DNA of 7,226 nucleotides from Methanosarcinales archaeon. Its GTDB lineage: Archaea; Halobacteriota; Syntropharchaeia; Alkanophagales; Methanospirareceae. The notes beneath the pieces were generated by a model, which worked only from the letters and a program-made list of their open reading frames with translations, ran no database searches and was not told where the DNA came from. The DNA lies in contig JAODGL010000192.1 of NCBI GenBank assembly GCA_025464585.1, forward strand, positions 1 to 7,226, written 5' to 3'. Both the position numbers and the translations under genes were made by a program. This document shows, piece by piece, positions 5,460 to 7,226 of this stretch (position 1 is its first letter; every line of letters starts with the position of its first letter).

Positions 5460-6983
5460 CTAAAAGAAATCCTCTAATGTCTTTTGATTTTTCACTTCTT
5501 TCTCTTTTTCTTCGCTTTCCACCACCACTGTCTTCACTTCCCTTGTTTTTATTTTTTTCCCCTCTTTTTTATCCTTTTCTCCTCTTTTTATCTGAGCAAC
5601 TTCAGCTTTAACCACACCTTCCTTTCCCGTTACCATTTCCTTCCCTTTTCTCACCGGTCTCGCAACTGCCTCATGGTATATCCTCTTCGCTTTCTCTTCC
5701 CTATCTTCATCAGAATCGCAAACTAAAAACGCTATTTGAGGAACGTCCAGCCGCAGCACCGCAGAAATATCCACCGCTTTTCCTTCGTCTCGGAAAAAGA
5801 ACTCCAAAAAAGGAACGACAAAGAATCGTGCATAGCTCAGTGGCACTTTGCAATATTCCGCTATTTTCTTCGCAATCGCTTCTCTTATCGCCGACTCAGA
5901 TTTCTTCTCTTGCCTTCGAGTTCGTTGCCATGGCGAACGAAAATATCGTTGCTTTTGCCTCTGCCATCCATACTTCTCCATGCCCTGCATCTCTTTTGCA
6001 GAAAGCACGCCGCAAGCCATCAAACTGGATGCATAACGCCAGAACTTGTAATTCTCCCTGCGTTTTACTCTGTCTAAAAACGTATCCGCCCTGCTCAGGT
6101 AATGCAAACCATGCAAAAAGCTTTCTTCATCATTTTCATACGAGAAATTCTTATATATCCATTGTATGCTCTCCTCTGGCGTCTTGTCAAGACTGTAAAG
6201 AGAAGAAAGAGCTTCTTGCAGCTCGTTCCCCGCTGCACTGAAGAGCTTCCTCAATACCTCAAAAATGTCTTCTACCGTGTCTCTTTCCCCAGTCGCTATA
6301 TCGCCCTCCTCTATTTTACCCAATTTTGATATAGAAATCGCATGCAAATCGTTTATTGCAGACCTCAAATCACCATTTGCGTTCTCCGCCAAAGCATACA
6401 GTGCTTTATCTTCCACTTCTATTCCTTCAACACGGCTTATTTTTTTGAGCACTTGAAAAACCTTCTCATCTCCTATTCGGTCAAACTTAATTACCTTACA
6501 ATTCCGTTGCAACACCTGCCCCATCTTGTGTTTATCATTCGCGATGAGGATTATTGGCTGTGTGCTCCTCTTCACTATCTCTGTTATCGCCTTCGTTCCA
6601 CCCCTGTCTTCGTTGCCATGAAGATTGTCAGCCTCGTCCAAAATGATTAATCTCGTGGTCTTGCTAAATGTATTGCTTGTAGAAGCAGGTCCCACCACGC
6701 TTTTTATCACTCCTGCACTTCTTTTGTCCGATGCGTTAAGCTCTATGACATCCCATCCGTGATCAGAAGCAAGTGCATGGGCTGCTGATGTCTTTCCACA
6801 GCCTGGCGGTCCGTGCAGAATAGCAGCTTTCTTCGACCTTGTCTTATATACATTCTCAGCCCATTCTTTTAACTCTTCTACCGCTTTTTCGTTGCCCACA
6901 ACTTTTCTTAACCTCTTTGGGCGGTATTTCTCTGTCCATTCCTTGCTATTCCCTTCCATTGTCATTATATCATAGACATGCAT
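5460..6983 (-). CDS. rfcL: Replication factor C large subunit (clamp loader)
   Basis: The AAA+ large subunit of the archaeal RFC complex, which uses ATP to load the PCNA clamp on primed DNA. Counting from the ATG at 6983 (507 residues): WTEKYRPKRL (16-25), Walker A GPPGCGKT (58-65), RFC box ELNASDKRS (81-89), Walker B LIILDEAD (112-119), sensor 1 around N149-D150, sensor 2 GDLRSAIND (204-212), then the helical collar to about 440. A Lys/Glu-rich tail (about 447-498) ends in the PIP box QKTLEDFF (500-507), where PCNA binds. The start is uncertain. The family homology begins at W16, no start has a proper Shine-Dalgarno, and a TATA-like element at 6988-6998 would put the transcript start near 6967, favouring the in-frame ATG at 6965 or 6959 (501 or 499 residues). 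The RPA-like gene follows after 48 nt. Confidence 0.95.
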   Translation of the reverse strand: MHVYDIMTMEGNSKEWTEKYRPKRLRKVVGNEKAVEELKEWAENVYKTRSKKAAILHGPPGCGKTSAAHALASDHGWDVIELNASDKRSAGVIKSVVGPASTSNTFSKTTRLIILDEADNLHGNEDRGGTKAITEIVKRSTQPIILIANDKHKMGQVLQRNCKVIKFDRIGDEKVFQVLKKISRVEGIEVEDKALYALAENANGDLRSAINDLHAISISKLGKIEEGDIATGERDTVEDIFEVLRKLFSAAGNELQEALSSLYSLDKTPEESIQWIYKNFSYENDEESFLHGLHYLSRADTFLDRVKRRENYKFWRYASSLMACGVLSAKEMQGMEKYGWQRQKQRYFRSPWQRTRRQEKKSESAIREAIAKKIAEYCKVPLSYARFFVVPFLEFFFRDEGKAVDISAVLRLDVPQIAFLVCDSDEDREEKAKRIYHEAVARPVRKGKEMVTGKEGVVKAEVAQIKRGEKDKKEGKKIKTREVKTVVVESEEKEKEVKNQKTLEDFF

Positions 6984-6987
6984 CCTT

Positions 6988-6998
6988 GATATATTTTT
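6988..6998 (-). promoter_or_regulatory. Candidate proximal TATA box of rfcL
   Basis: Minus-strand AAAAATATATC, preceded by CC, resembles an A-rich BRE plus TATA box. The expected transcript start is near 6967, downstream of the longest ATG (6983) and just before the in-frame ATGs at 6965 and 6959. If this is the promoter, rfcL is leaderless or nearly so and shorter than the longest reading. Confidence 0.35.
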
Positions 6999-6999
6999 G

Positions 7000-7021
7000 G
7001 AATGTGCTCAATAAAGAGTGG
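7000..7021. repeat. Right copy of the 22-nt inverted repeat
   Basis: The plus strand reads GAATG followed by TGCTCAATAAAGAGTGG, matching the left copy at 4649-4670 read on the opposite strand (20 of 22 identical). It ends 17 nt upstream of the longest rfcL start. Its core, TTTATT on the minus strand, could itself be part of a promoter for a transcript starting at the 6983 ATG. Confidence 0.65.
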
Positions 7022-7022
7022 G

Positions 7023-7057
7023 AAATCCTAAATCCTAAGCACCAAATCCTAAACACC
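7023..7057. repeat. Five-unit 7-nt tandem array
   Basis: Five contiguous 7-nt units: AAATCCT, AAATCCT, AAGCACC, AAATCCT, AAACACC. Three units are identical and the other two are related variants. The array begins one base after the right inverted-repeat copy, in the non-coding region upstream of rfcL. From memory, AAATCCTAA-type degenerate repeats occur between genes in several prokaryotic groups; this was not tested. Confidence 0.6.
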
Positions 7058-7097
7058 TATGTTAAGTTCGTCCTCACTCTTCTCTTATTCCTGTGTC

Positions 7098-7107
7098 CTA
7101 TTTAAAG
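7098..7107 (-). promoter_or_regulatory. Candidate distal promoter upstream of rfcL
   Basis: Minus-strand CTTTAAATAG, preceded by an A-rich stretch, is close to the archaeal TATA consensus. It would start a transcript near 7076 that runs leftward through the 7-nt array and the right inverted-repeat copy into rfcL, with a leader of roughly 90 nt. It competes with the proximal box at 6988-6998; both may be used. Confidence 0.35.
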
Positions 7108-7226
7108 TTTTTTGTTTTCCATTTTTCACTCATACTCCCTTCGCTTCAGGACATACACCTATCCGCGGTCCAATGCCGCACTTTGGCTGACTTCGTCCTT
7201 GGTTAGATATGCGCTTTATTCAATTT
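7108..7226. other. Non-coding right edge with a GC-rich foldable segment
   Basis: I see no supportable gene here. The first part (7108-7140) is T-rich. The segment 7141-7215 is richer in G and C and contains overlapping inverted matches: GGAC/GTCC (7149-7152 and 7168-7171), GCGG/CCGC (7165-7168 and 7176-7179), and CCAA/TTGG (7170-7173 and 7183-7186). On the minus strand one frame stays open for 29 codons but has no start and no recognised motif. It may be a degenerate repeat, the end of a neighbouring element, or a small RNA; none is supported. Confidence 0.3.

Noticed and set aside
7098..7133. 11-residue minus-strand frame starting MSEKWK upstream of rfcL
   Set aside because: Too short, its GGGAG is adjacent to the ATG with wrong spacing, and it overlaps the candidate distal TATA box.
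7141..7226. tRNA-like gene at the right edge
   Set aside because: Short inverted matches are present, but no acceptor stem, T-loop GTTCRA or anticodon arm could be assembled.

Overview
The window reads as archaeal chromosome. Two genes for archaeal/eukaryal-type replication proteins lie next to each other: the large clamp-loader subunit, ending in a PCNA-binding PIP box, and a two-OB-fold RPA-like single-stranded DNA binding protein. The thiolase/DUF35 pair is also a typical archaeal arrangement. Genes for 3-hydroxyacyl-CoA dehydrogenase and an HdrD-like Fe-S protein, with moderate AT richness and archaeal TATA-like boxes, fit an Archaeoglobi / Syntrophoarchaeia / ANME-1-like lineage. That lineage is inference from gene content; no rRNA or tRNA is present to confirm it.

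Layout. Six of the seven genes are on the minus strand. In order of transcription (right to left) they are: rfcL (about 5460-6983), the RPA-like gene (4680-5411), a 115-nt gap with a promoter, an SCP2-like thiolase (3380-4564), a DUF35 Zn-ribbon/OB protein (2852-3325), then a 3-hydroxyacyl-CoA dehydrogenase (1264-2124) and an HdrD/GlpC-like Fe-S oxidoreductase subunit (31-1164). The exception is a plus-strand Uma2-family (PD-(D/E)XK nuclease-fold) gene at 2193-2855. It sits inside the acyl-CoA block, with an AT-rich gap on its left and a 4-nt tail-to-tail overlap with the DUF35 gene on its right.

How the genes may work together. RfcL loads PCNA and the RPA-like protein coats single-stranded DNA, so the right half is a replication/repair unit. 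In the left half, the dehydrogenase and the thiolase (assisted by DUF35) are successive steps of beta-oxidation, or of the reverse synthesis. The Fe-S protein has two ferredoxin-type clusters and two CCG domains and could handle the electrons. No HMG-CoA synthase gene is next to the thiolase, which makes a beta-oxidation role at least as likely as mevalonate synthesis.

The right-hand 243 nt (6984-7226) hold no convincing gene. They contain a candidate promoter, a five-unit 7-nt tandem array and a GC-rich foldable segment. The least expected structure is a 22-nt inverted repeat (20/22 identical, 17 consecutive) with one copy just outside each end of the rfcL-RPA unit. I found no clearly new multi-gene system. 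The points most worth a second look are this repeat pair, the antiparallel Uma2 gene, and the DUF35 tail and both convergent stop codons encoded by a short tandem repeat.
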